Shown piece after piece: positions 7,806 through 15,018 of a DNA stretch of 22,688 nt. The notes beneath the pieces are model-generated. The model was given only the letters and a program-made list of their open reading frames with translations, was not told where the DNA came from and made no database searches. Each line of letters opens with the position of its first letter. Positions within the stretch are counted from its first letter, which is position 1. Location: NCBI GenBank assembly GCA_964480565.1, contig CAYZSU010000036.1:1-22688 (forward strand), read 5' to 3'. Source of the stretch: CAYZSU01 sp964480565. GTDB lineage: Bacteria; UBA10199; 2-02-FULL-44-16; JAAZCA01. Made by a program: the position numbers and the translations under genes.

Positions 7806-9084
7806 TCGAGCCGGTTTTTTTGTTGATAATGATAAATACGATAAAGAATCGCATGTGATATTCGACTATATTTTTGAAACATTACTTGATCCAGAAGATG
7901 CGGCTGCTAGGTTATGTCAGGAAACATCCACAGCGCAATGGAAACGCCCTAATGTGGATGAAGATTATCGGCCAAAATATGCGGCTAAAATCGTGGATTT
8001 GGAAGTGCTTGCAAGCAATATTACATCAGCATTTACGCCTGGCCATCAGGATCCCATCTATAATCGTGTGCGCGTGAAAATTGCACATCCCTATCATAAT
8101 TTTGGATTGTCTATTCCTGGCCTGCTTACTGTGGCCATGGGGGAAGGTGCGTTTTTCAGTCATGGCATTAATGCGATTAAGCTCATTGACATTGTATTTC
8201 CACACTCCTATTTGTCGAATTTTTCCGGGCCAAATTATGGTGTTCACGGGCTTCGTAAATTAATTCAGGTAATGGATCGCCCACTATTTTTTGGTGTGGT
8301 CAAACCCAATGTGGGGTTAGATCCCACGCATTTTGCATCGCTTGCATATGAAAGCTTAGCCGGTGGTTTGGATATGGCCAAAGATGATGAGATGTTGTGT
8401 GATCCTGTATATTCGCCATTTGAAACGCGAATGGCATTGGTAGGCAAGGCCTTAAAAGACGCGCAAGACGATACTGGTCAGAAAAAAATATTTATTGCTA
8501 ATATTACAAATGATTTAGAGCGCATGATAGAACTGCATGATATTGCTATTCGCCATGGTATTAATGCAGTGATGGTCAATGTACTAGCAGTCGGTTTATC
8601 TGCGATACGTTCATTGTCACGGTATGCGCAAATACCCATTGTGGCGCATTTTGACTGTATTGCGCCGATGAGTATGCATCCGTATTTTGGCGTATCATCC
8701 ACAGTAATTACAAAGCTGCAGCGACTAGTTGGCTGCGATGCGATTATTATGCCGGGCTTTGGTGAGCGCATGAAAACACCGGATGCAGAAGTGCTTGCTA
8801 ATATTCAAGCGTGTCATGCACCCTTTGAGCGTTTACACGCATCCCTACCTGTGCCGGGCGGTAGTGATTGGGCGGGAAGTTTAAAAGGAATGATTCAAAA
8901 AATAGGGCATTACGATTTTGCGATGGTGCCAGGTCGTGGTGTGTTTGGGCATCCGCATGGCCCACGTGCGGGAGCAATGAGTTTACAACAAGCATGGAAT
9001 GCCCATCAACAAGGGATATCGATTGATGCATATGCCAAAGATCATGATGCATTGCGATTAGCCATTCATGCATTTGGAAGATAA
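7792..9084 (+). CDS. RuBisCO-like protein, form IV
   Basis: 430 residues from a GTG start, the length of a RuBisCO large-subunit homologue. The carbamylation/metal motif is kept as GGLDMAKDDE (191-200), with K197, D199 and E200 as metal-site residues. The substrate lysine equivalent to spinach K175 is K171, but the next one (K177) is N173 in KPNVGL. The region that holds H294-R295 in true RuBisCO reads AHFDCIAPMS, and the loop 6 region (CDAIIMPGFGERMKTP, 315-330) has no GKxxGE motif. The phosphate-binding GGS (356-358) and GRGVFGHPHGPRAG (381-394) are present. It should therefore catalyse an enolisation or isomerisation of a sugar phosphate, for example of methylthioribulose 1-phosphate, not CO2 fixation. 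It overlaps yjbQ by 14 bases and follows ispA. Confidence 0.92.
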   Translation: MQVNDRAGFFVDNDKYDKESHVIFDYIFETLLDPEDAAARLCQETSTAQWKRPNVDEDYRPKYAAKIVDLEVLASNITSAFTPGHQDPIYNRVRVKIAHPYHNFGLSIPGLLTVAMGEGAFFSHGINAIKLIDIVFPHSYLSNFSGPNYGVHGLRKLIQVMDRPLFFGVVKPNVGLDPTHFASLAYESLAGGLDMAKDDEMLCDPVYSPFETRMALVGKALKDAQDDTGQKKIFIANITNDLERMIELHDIAIRHGINAVMVNVLAVGLSAIRSLSRYAQIPIVAHFDCIAPMSMHPYFGVSSTVITKLQRLVGCDAIIMPGFGERMKTPDAEVLANIQACHAPFERLHASLPVPGGSDWAGSLKGMIQKIGHYDFAMVPGRGVFGHPHGPRAGAMSLQQAWNAHQQGISIDAYAKDHDALRLAIHAFGR

Positions 9085-9095
9085 GAGGAGTGACT

Positions 9096-9827
9096 ATGAG
9101 ATTTATTATAATGATATTGATTGGATGTTTATTTTATGGCCCTGCTATGGCAAAAATGCCAGAGAGCATTATCTCGGAAGTGGAATCCATATTTAAAAAA
9201 GCCGATGATCATGATGGTTTGCATGTGGGGTCAGAAGATCCTGATCCATCAAAGTGGCAGAGTTTTGTACAGTTAAAGCAAGGGGGAATCCCTGCAGAAC
9301 GAGCGCCATTTTTTATTCAGTTTGGCGAATATGATTATCGCGGGGTAACCGTGTACTTGGATAAGCAAGGTGCTCGAAAAACTAGGCGCGGCAAGCCATA
9401 TGTGTATTTAAAAACTGGCGATGTCTTAGGCCTTGTGGATGTTAAATGGTATGGCAGAAAAGTATATTTTAAATTGTTAACACCTGAGGTGTATATTCCT
9501 GAAACGCGTGTCAATGATAAGCGGCATTCGCGCGTATCCGTGATGATGGGATTTCAATTTCCCAAAGAATGGATAAAAAAAGGAGATCCAACGCCTATAA
9601 TGGATGCCATTGCTAAATGGCTAGTGCCCACAACTTCTCCTGAGGCATCCAATGTGGATGTGCCGGAAATTGGGTTGCCAGAAGATTCAAAATCAAAGAT
9701 TAAAAAATCAGTTAAACAGGATGCAAAAGACTCACAGGATCAGATTAATACTATTCAGGAAAAAATCCAAAAGGCACAGAAAGATATTGAAGATGCACAA
9801 AAGGAGTTGGATAAACTGTCGAAATAA
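9096..9827 (+). CDS. Secreted protein with C-terminal coiled coil, unknown function
   Basis: 243 residues from the ATG at 9096 (GAGGAG ribosome site five bases upstream; a GTG at 9090 lies within that site). The signal peptide is MRFIIMILIGCLFYGPAMA with cleavage before K20. The mature part has a beta-rich central region (QFGEYDYRGVTVYLDKQGAR, YVYLKTGDVLGLVDVKWYG, YFKLLTPEVYIPETRV) and, from about 205, a Lys/Asp/Gln-rich helix with heptad character that continues to the C-terminus (DQINTIQEKIQKAQKDIEDA). It is predicted to be periplasmic. I do not recognise the family. It starts 11 bases after the RuBisCO-like gene and precedes the ferredoxin, so it belongs to the operon; why an envelope protein sits there is not explained. 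Confidence 0.8.
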   Translation: MRFIIMILIGCLFYGPAMAKMPESIISEVESIFKKADDHDGLHVGSEDPDPSKWQSFVQLKQGGIPAERAPFFIQFGEYDYRGVTVYLDKQGARKTRRGKPYVYLKTGDVLGLVDVKWYGRKVYFKLLTPEVYIPETRVNDKRHSRVSVMMGFQFPKEWIKKGDPTPIMDAIAKWLVPTTSPEASNVDVPEIGLPEDSKSKIKKSVKQDAKDSQDQINTIQEKIQKAQKDIEDAQKELDKLSK

Positions 9828-9862
9828 ATGTATGATAGACAGTCCCATTCAAGGGAGATCAG

Positions 9863-10105
9863 ATGGCTGATAGAACTACAAAAGTGGTTAAAAATAGTGA
9901 CGGGCGCTATTATGTCGACTCGCAGTGCATTGATTGCAGTTTATGTCAGGAACTGGCTGCTGAAAATTTTTCAAAGGATGAATCCAGCGAATATGCCTTT
10001 GTTAGCAAACAACCGGTCAATGAGGATGAAGAAACACAATGCAAAGAGGCCTTAATGACTTGTCCTGTGGATGCGATTGGCGATGATGGTGAAAAGGGTT
10101 GTTGA
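9863..10105 (+). CDS. Single-cluster 3Fe-4S/4Fe-4S ferredoxin
   Basis: 80 residues. Cluster ligands are C22, C25 and C28 (CIDCSLC) plus C67 in CPVDAIG; C60 is a further cysteine that could form a disulphide with another or be a spare. The pattern is that of small mono-cluster ferredoxins of the Pyrococcus/Desulfovibrio type, which carry electrons in the cytosol at low potential. The acidic composition (many Asp and Glu) is normal. The ribosome site GGGAG precedes the ATG by six bases. It is the last gene of the xseB-ispA-yjbQ-RuBisCO-like operon; the partner enzyme is not visible, though isoprenoid IspG/IspH enzymes need such electron donors in some bacteria (inference). Confidence 0.92.
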   Translation: MADRTTKVVKNSDGRYYVDSQCIDCSLCQELAAENFSKDESSEYAFVSKQPVNEDEETQCKEALMTCPVDAIGDDGEKGC

Positions 10106-10131
10106 AAAATAAATGGTTTATGAAACTATTT

Positions 10132-10262
10132 TGTAACTATTCATCGTATTTTGTACCAAAATCACGCAAAGACTGTCACCATCGGACTTGATCCGATGGT
10201 CCAGGATCGGATCAAGTCCGACGATGACAAGCCTAGCCCATCAAATACGCTGAATAGTTACA
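10132..10262. mobile_element. 131-bp MITE-like element with 20-bp inverted ends
   Basis: Left end TGTAACTATTCATCGTATTT (10132-10151) matches the reverse complement of the right end, TGTAACTATTCAGCGTATTT (10262-10243), at 19 of 20 bases. The element contains no reading frame and encloses a REP-like palindrome. I see no clear target duplication at its edges. It lies between the convergent ferredoxin and TPR-like genes. Confidence 0.65.
10174..10229. repeat. REP-like palindrome inside the MITE-like element
   Basis: Perfect 16-bp arms TCGGACTTGATCCGAT (10182-10197) and ATCGGATCAAGTCCGA (10206-10221) around GGTCCAGG, with outer TGTCA/TGACA ends. It is richer in G+C than its surroundings and resembles the GACTTGATCC-type repetitive palindromes common between genes in many Alphaproteobacteria. 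Between convergent genes it could also end transcription in both directions. Confidence 0.75.
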
Positions 10263-10268
10263 CTACCT

Positions 10269-11003
10269 TTATCTTAAATTTAATTGTAATGGTTTATCTT
10301 CTAAATTATGTAGTTTATAGGGTGTGGGATATTTAATTTGTTTGATAAATTGCTTAAATTCATTGTTGTTTTCAATTAAGTAAAAATCATCCGTAATGCC
10401 TAGCCAAGTATTGAGCAAACTGGGGTTTAGGTCATAGGCATGTTTTAGAGTTTGAATGGTATTTTCTGGGTCATTCATTGCTGCATAATAGCTGGCTAAA
10501 TATTCTGTTGATTCAAAATCCCCTCGAATTAAATGTTTTTGAATACGTTTAAAGTGCCTAGCCGCTTTTCCAGTATTTCCTGATACAGCTAATAATGTCG
10601 CATATAATAATGTGCATTCTTCTTTGTGAAATTGTCCGCCATATTTTTTGGCCAGAGCATATAATTTTTTTGCTTGTGAATAGAAATATTTTTGATGGAT
10701 ATGATGGCGTTTTAAAAAAACAAATAAATTGTGATATCCGATGGCAATATTTTGGTACGTACGATGTTTGTCCAACATTCGTTTATAATCATTGCGTTCA
10801 AATGCGGCAACCTTAGCAACTTCTTTGATTAAATAGCGTACTTTAGTTGTGTGGGTAGTATCATTGAGTAAGATCAATGCGCCATTAATATCTTTTTGTT
10901 CCAATGTGGCAATGATGGGTGTAAAATCAATAACGGTTTTTTCTGCAAATGCATGAAAGGGAAGTGATAAAAATAAGATAACTATAATAATATTATATTT
11001 CAT
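10269..11003 (-). CDS. Secreted TPR-like repeat protein
   Basis: 244 residues from the ATG at 11003; a TTG at 11018 would add five residues before the signal peptide. The N-terminus MKYNIIIVILFLSLPFHAFA is a Sec signal peptide with cleavage after AFA. The rest is helical: ALILLNDTTHTTKVRYLIKE, KLYALAKKYGGQFHKEECTL, LLAVSGNTGKAARHFKRIQK, LASYYAAMNDPENTIQTLKH and AYDLNPSLLNTWLGI are TPR-like helix pairs, so it is likely a periplasmic protein-binding scaffold. It starts 18 bases after the DUF3047 gene, has no clear ribosome site of its own, and is probably translated by coupling. Specific family not recognised. The 3' end touches the edge of the MITE-like element. Confidence 0.75.
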   Translation of the reverse strand: MKYNIIIVILFLSLPFHAFAEKTVIDFTPIIATLEQKDINGALILLNDTTHTTKVRYLIKEVAKVAAFERNDYKRMLDKHRTYQNIAIGYHNLFVFLKRHHIHQKYFYSQAKKLYALAKKYGGQFHKEECTLLYATLLAVSGNTGKAARHFKRIQKHLIRGDFESTEYLASYYAAMNDPENTIQTLKHAYDLNPSLLNTWLGITDDFYLIENNNEFKQFIKQIKYPTPYKLHNLEDKPLQLNLR

Positions 11004-11021
11004 GAGTGGTTTTGCCAAAAG

Positions 11022-11687
11022 TTAATTGGAGGAAATTGAAAAATCCTTATAATCACATCCTGCAGGTGTATTGAGTGCATTGCCATCCGTTAATAAGCCA
11101 ATACCACTTGGGTTTTTATGAAGTGATTTGCCAAATAATTCTTTATAATCCATTACAACATCTACTGTATGTTTCACCCATTTATTGTGTTGCGTATTGC
11201 CGGAGTTAAGTACTTTTATTTTCAATTTGCCATCACGTCTGGAGACAACGGTATTAGTTGGCAATGTGGAGCTCCATACATATTTAATTGCATGACCAGA
11301 ATATTTGCCAACCACGATATAAATACCACAGGCACTGTCATTGGTATTGCCATCATCCTCATGGGCACCTTTAGGGATAGTCGTGGCGCGCCATTTCCAG
11401 TGTAGTTTAGGGTGTTTTTTGACAGGCCAATGCATATTTAGGAAGATCTGCTGCGATGCATTGTGATCATCATAAGCACGGATAAATTTTTCATCATTTT
11501 CTTTGGCAATTTTATATACCTTGGCTGCTTTACTGCGTTGAAATGGCCATGTGCGCCATCGTTTGGGAAATTTAGCAATGCGGGATGTGGAAAAATCATC
11601 CAAATTTTTTGATGTAGAATGCGCATTAGCAACGAAGCCAAGTGTTAATACGATACAGATAATGGTTAATAATGTATGTTGTTTCAT
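11022..11687 (-). CDS. Secreted DUF3047-family protein
   Basis: 221 residues. MKQHTLLTIICIVLTLGFVANA is a signal peptide with cleavage after ANA. The mature part fits DUF3047: KFPKRWRTWPFQR, YDDHNASQQIFLNMHWPV, HPKLHWKWRATTIP, then the NDSACGIYIVVG block and IKYVWSSTLPTNT, ending with GIGLLTDGNALNTPAGCDYK. The fold is thought to be a beta sandwich resembling carbohydrate-binding proteins, but no activity is established. It would be periplasmic or extracellular. A TTGACA-17-TACATA promoter ends eight bases before the ATG and there is no Shine-Dalgarno, so a leaderless mRNA is predicted. The TPR-like gene follows directly and may be its partner. Confidence 0.85.
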   Translation of the reverse strand: MKQHTLLTIICIVLTLGFVANAHSTSKNLDDFSTSRIAKFPKRWRTWPFQRSKAAKVYKIAKENDEKFIRAYDDHNASQQIFLNMHWPVKKHPKLHWKWRATTIPKGAHEDDGNTNDSACGIYIVVGKYSGHAIKYVWSSTLPTNTVVSRRDGKLKIKVLNSGNTQHNKWVKHTVDVVMDYKELFGKSLHKNPSGIGLLTDGNALNTPAGCDYKDFSISSN

Positions 11688-11695
11688 AGTTGCTA

Positions 11696-11724
11696 TATGT
11701 ATCGGTGATATTTAAGATTGTCAA
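11696..11724 (-). promoter_or_regulatory. Promoter of the DUF3047 gene, leaderless geometry
   Basis: Minus strand TTGACA (11724-11719), exact 17-base spacer, TACATA (11701-11696), then eight bases to the ATG at 11687. An imperfect palindrome (TAAG..CTTA) surrounds the -35 box. Confidence 0.55.
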
Positions 11725-11823
11725 TTCTTAGGGATCTGGCAAAGCCCCTTCCATCGGTAAAGCCGTCGGCGTCTCCCTATCTGGCTTGCTTTGCAATCTG
11801 GGTAGATTCCTATGGGTTTGCCT
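11725..11823. other. Intergenic stretch with possible folded RNA, no gene
   Basis: Between the DUF3047 promoter and the rluA-type terminator lies a stretch richer in G+C than its surroundings with no convincing reading frame. GCAAAGC (11739-11745) can pair with GCTTTGC (11788-11794), enclosing short inner stems such as GCC/GGC; AATCT/AGATT near 11795-11809 gives another. It could be an old repeat or a small RNA. I recognise no Rfam-type motif. Confidence 0.3.
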
Positions 11824-11847
11824 ACAAAATAACACCGGGAAGTGTTA
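11824..11847 (-). terminator. Rho-independent terminator of the galU-asnS-rluA operon
   Basis: Minus strand TAACAC (11847-11842) pairs with GTGTTA (11835-11830) around TTCCCG and is followed by TTTTGT. It begins 37 bases after the stop codon of the pseudouridine synthase. Confidence 0.6.
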
Positions 11848-11883
11848 ACAAAGAGCAGTTTCTACAATGTACAGGGTAGCGCA

Positions 11884-12633
11884 TTATTCCAATTCATCAC
11901 CGGTATGCTGTTTGGTCATTTTGTTTAGTAATTTTTGGAGTTGTGAGGGTAACTCGCATGTTAATGTGATTTTTTCATGCGTATGTGGGTGCATGAATAT
12001 AGTTTTGCACGCATGTAAAAAATGTCCGGTGATATGATTTTTGTCCAGCTTTTGTTTCTTGCTGTTTTGATATAAGGAATCACCAATAATCGGATATCCC
12101 ATATGGGATAGATGTACGCGGATTTGATGGCGCATACCAGTGATGATTTCAATGTCGACTAGGCTATAATGCTCGCCTTGAATGACGAATCGTTTGATCG
12201 TTTTAATATAAGTGATTGCAGAACGGGCTTTTTGCTGACGTGCAATATCCTGGTTGGGGCAGGCGATCATCTTTTTCTTTTTTTTGGGATGATGGGCGAT
12301 TGCGATATCAATGCAGGCGTGTTCAGGTGTTTGGCCAATGACTAATGCGGTATAGTATTTCTTGATCGTGCGTTGACGGAATTGATCGGTTAAATGGCTA
12401 TATGCGTCCGTGGTTTTTGCTGCGATAAGTATGCCAGAAGTGTGATTATCCAATCGATGCACAAGCCCAGCATCTGTTTGGCCATTGATTCCGATGGATA
12501 GTTGCTTGGGATAGCGCTCAAGTAAGAATGCTGCCACGCTGGCTTGTTGAGTATTATGAGCTTGACATGTGCTTGGCGTGCCAGCAGGTTTATTGATAAC
12601 AATGATATGAGGGTCATTCAGTAGAATTTGCAT
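11884..12633 (-). CDS. RluA-family pseudouridine synthase without S4 domain
   Basis: 249 residues. The catalytic motif HRLD is in GLVHRLDNHTSGILI (57-70) with D62 the nucleophile; the usual lysine after HRLD is Asn here. NKPAG at 14-18, the YYTALV block and GMRHQIRVHLSHMGYPIIGD are the other family motifs. No S4 RNA-binding domain precedes the catalytic domain, which suggests an RluA/TruC-like or shortened RluC/D enzyme; the RNA target (23S rRNA or tRNA uridines) cannot be decided from sequence. A run of lysines (HHPKKKKKM) fills a surface loop. It starts six bases after the asnS stop and is the last gene of the operon. Confidence 0.9.
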   Translation of the reverse strand: MQILLNDPHIIVINKPAGTPSTCQAHNTQQASVAAFLLERYPKQLSIGINGQTDAGLVHRLDNHTSGILIAAKTTDAYSHLTDQFRQRTIKKYYTALVIGQTPEHACIDIAIAHHPKKKKKMIACPNQDIARQQKARSAITYIKTIKRFVIQGEHYSLVDIEIITGMRHQIRVHLSHMGYPIIGDSLYQNSKKQKLDKNHITGHFLHACKTIFMHPHTHEKITLTCELPSQLQKLLNKMTKQHTGDELE

Positions 12634-12639
12634 ATGATA

Positions 12640-13929
12640 TTATGGGGACATTCGGTTAAGCAGACGTGGAAATGGAATCGTTTCGCGAACATGCTTAATG
12701 CCGCATACCCAGCATACGATACGTTCTAAGCCAAATCCAAATCCAGAATGAACGCATGATCCATATTTGCGCAAATCAAGGTACCATGAAAAATGATCCT
12801 CGCTTAAATTATGTTCACGAATGCGATTGAGTAGGGTATCATAATCGTCTTCACGCTGAGATCCGCCACAAATTTCACCATAGCCTTCAGGTGCGAGCAA
12901 GTCAGAGCCGAGCACGAGATTGTCATTTTCTGGCGCGCGCTTCATATAAAACGCTTTAATCTCCGAAGGATATCGATCGATAAAAATAGGTAGGTCACTA
13001 TTTTGTGTGAGCAATGTTTCATCCTCTGCACCTAGGTCAGCATTGTCTTCAATCGTGCTACCCATTTCCCGTAATTGCTTGATCGCTTCTGCATGTGTCA
13101 TGCGAGTAAATGGCGCTTTAATCGCTTCCAACTTGGAAATGTCACGTTCTAAAATCATCAAATCATCCTGATTGTGTGCAAGTACTTGCGCGATCATATA
13201 ACTGATGAGTTGTTCCTGAATTTGAATGTTTTCATCATGATCACAAAAAGCGATTTCCGCGTCCATCATCCAAAATTCAATCAAGTGACGACGGGTTTTA
13301 CTTTTTTCTGCTCGAAATACAGGGCCGAAATCGAATACGCGGCCAAGGCTCATAATAGCTGCTTCTAAATATAATTGACCGGATTGGGATAAGTATGCTT
13401 TACCCATGTCAAAATAATCGATATCAAATAATGTGGTCGTGCCTTCGCATGCATTGGGCGTTAAAATCGGCGAGTCGATTTTAGTAAATGATTGATTGCG
13501 AAACCAATCATAAGTAGCTTGAATCAATGTGTGGCGAATGCGTTGAATGGCCCACTGGCGTTTGGACCGCAACCATAAGTGACGATGATCGAGCAAAAAT
13601 TCAGGCCCATGCTCTTTTTTGCCAATAGGGTAGTCATCAGCGATATGAAAAATTTGAATATTGCTGACCTGTAGTTCATATTCTTCTTTTTTAGGATGTT
13701 TACTTACAGTGCCTGTCATGGCTATCGATGATTCTAATGTGAGTTGACTCTGAGTCTCCCATACCTGCTCATTTACAGAGGGCTTGTGCACGATGCATTG
13801 AATAAATCCGCTACCATCTCGAACTTGCGGAAATGCAATTTTGCCAGAGCGTCGCATATTATATACCCAGCCCTTGATGGTAATTTCTTGATCCACATAG
13901 TGTGCAATGTTTTTGATTAATGTTGTCAT
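12640..13929 (-). CDS. asnS: Asparaginyl-tRNA synthetase
   Basis: 429 residues from the ATG at 13929, chosen because GAGGA lies five bases upstream and the anticodon-binding domain starts at once (ITIKGWVYNMRRSGKIAF); an upstream ATG would add nine residues unlike the family. The class II motifs are present: motif 2 in FRAEKSKTRRHLIEFWMMD and motif 3 in GFGFGLERIV (396-405), and the end IPFPRLLNRMSP is that of AsnRS-type enzymes. It charges tRNA-Asn with asparagine in the cytosol. Its presence means direct Asn-tRNA formation; many Alphaproteobacteria instead use GatCAB, so this is a hint on lineage. It sits between galU and the pseudouridine synthase in one operon. Confidence 0.95.
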   Translation of the reverse strand: MTTLIKNIAHYVDQEITIKGWVYNMRRSGKIAFPQVRDGSGFIQCIVHKPSVNEQVWETQSQLTLESSIAMTGTVSKHPKKEEYELQVSNIQIFHIADDYPIGKKEHGPEFLLDHRHLWLRSKRQWAIQRIRHTLIQATYDWFRNQSFTKIDSPILTPNACEGTTTLFDIDYFDMGKAYLSQSGQLYLEAAIMSLGRVFDFGPVFRAEKSKTRRHLIEFWMMDAEIAFCDHDENIQIQEQLISYMIAQVLAHNQDDLMILERDISKLEAIKAPFTRMTHAEAIKQLREMGSTIEDNADLGAEDETLLTQNSDLPIFIDRYPSEIKAFYMKRAPENDNLVLGSDLLAPEGYGEICGGSQREDDYDTLLNRIREHNLSEDHFSWYLDLRKYGSCVHSGFGFGLERIVCWVCGIKHVRETIPFPRLLNRMSP

Positions 13930-13983
13930 AATATCCTCTGTAGGGGGTGCCCACAATTTGATGGTAATCTGTAAAATAGATGC

Positions 13984-14856
13984 TTAGTTCGTGTCACATC
14001 CCAAACGATTTTTAATAAATGCTTTCATTTCGTCTGGAAATTCACTTAATCCATAGTGCACATTGGCTTTTAAGAATCCAAATGCATCGCCTGTATCAAA
14101 TTGCTCACCTTCATATTCATATGCAATCATTCTCCCTTGTGAGGCTAGCGTGTTCATGGCATCTGCCAATTGAATTTCATTGCCCCGGCCAGGTGGGGTG
14201 TTTTCCAAAATCGTATAGACATCTGCGGGGAATAAATATCGACCAACTACTGAAAAATCAGACTTGGCTTCATCTGCGCTTGGTTTTTCAACCACGCCAT
14301 TGGCATAATGAAATGTGCCATCTGAGCGGGCGATATCATAGATGCCATATAAATGTAATTGACTGCGGGGTGTATGTTCCGTGGCATTGATTGCGCATTC
14401 AGTCTGCGCATATGCGTCTATGAGTTGTTTGCAGCATGGGGTTGAACTGTTGATCAATACATCGGGTAAAATGACGATAAATGGTTCATTGCCAACGAGT
14501 TCCTTGGAGCAAAGGACCGCATGACCAAGGCCTTTTGGATTGACTTGATGGGCATGTGTAATTTTAATTTTTTTCATTAACTGGCTGAGTTGGTCGAGCA
14601 TATTGATTTTACCTGTCGCCTCTAATTTTTTGGCATAGGTGCTATTCATATCAAAAAAATCGAGAATAGTTCCTTTATCCGGAGATGTGACGAGAACGAT
14701 CTCTTCAATGCCAGAATCTGCAGCTTCTTCAATGACGATTTGTAATGTGGGTTTAGTGCCAATAGCTAGGAGTTCCTTAGGTACTGCTTTGGTGACTGGC
14801 AAAAAACGAGTTCCCATACCAGCGACAGGTATGACTGCTTTTCTTACATGGGACAT
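13984..14856 (-). CDS. galU: UTP-glucose-1-phosphate uridylyltransferase
   Basis: 290 residues, the normal GalU length. The nucleotidyltransferase signature is at the N-terminus (VIPVAGMGTRFLPVTKAVPK, 9-28, including GxGTR and the catalytic PKE lysine), followed by QIVIEEAADSGIEEIVLVTS; GVVEKP in the middle and GRGNEIQLADAM (residues near 225-236) are further GalU hallmarks, and GEQFDTGDAFGFLKANVHYG is the standard C-terminal block. It makes UDP-glucose from UTP and glucose 1-phosphate for envelope sugars. AAGGAG precedes the ATG. It is the first gene of the operon, with a TTTACA-17-TAGGAT promoter about 25 bases upstream. Confidence 0.96.
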   Translation of the reverse strand: MSHVRKAVIPVAGMGTRFLPVTKAVPKELLAIGTKPTLQIVIEEAADSGIEEIVLVTSPDKGTILDFFDMNSTYAKKLEATGKINMLDQLSQLMKKIKITHAHQVNPKGLGHAVLCSKELVGNEPFIVILPDVLINSSTPCCKQLIDAYAQTECAINATEHTPRSQLHLYGIYDIARSDGTFHYANGVVEKPSADEAKSDFSVVGRYLFPADVYTILENTPPGRGNEIQLADAMNTLASQGRMIAYEYEGEQFDTGDAFGFLKANVHYGLSEFPDEMKAFIKNRLGCDTN

Positions 14857-14882
14857 AGTATCTCCTTAGTTTTTGAAAAAAA

Positions 14883-14911
14883 ATCCTATCAATGCCATAT
14901 GCGCTTGTAAA
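14883..14911 (-). promoter_or_regulatory. Promoter of the galU operon
   Basis: Minus strand TTTACA (14911-14906), 17-base spacer, TAGGAT (14888-14883). The leader would be about 20 bases and contains the AAGGAG site, in contrast to the leaderless geometry elsewhere in this window. Confidence 0.48.
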
Positions 14912-15018
14912 GGGGATCTCAGTGGAATTATTAGACTTTTTCTTGAGTTTTTCATGACGAATCGGTAGTAATCGATGTTATTGTTGTTATATGGTAGATA
15001 TGAGCAAGGAAATATCGA

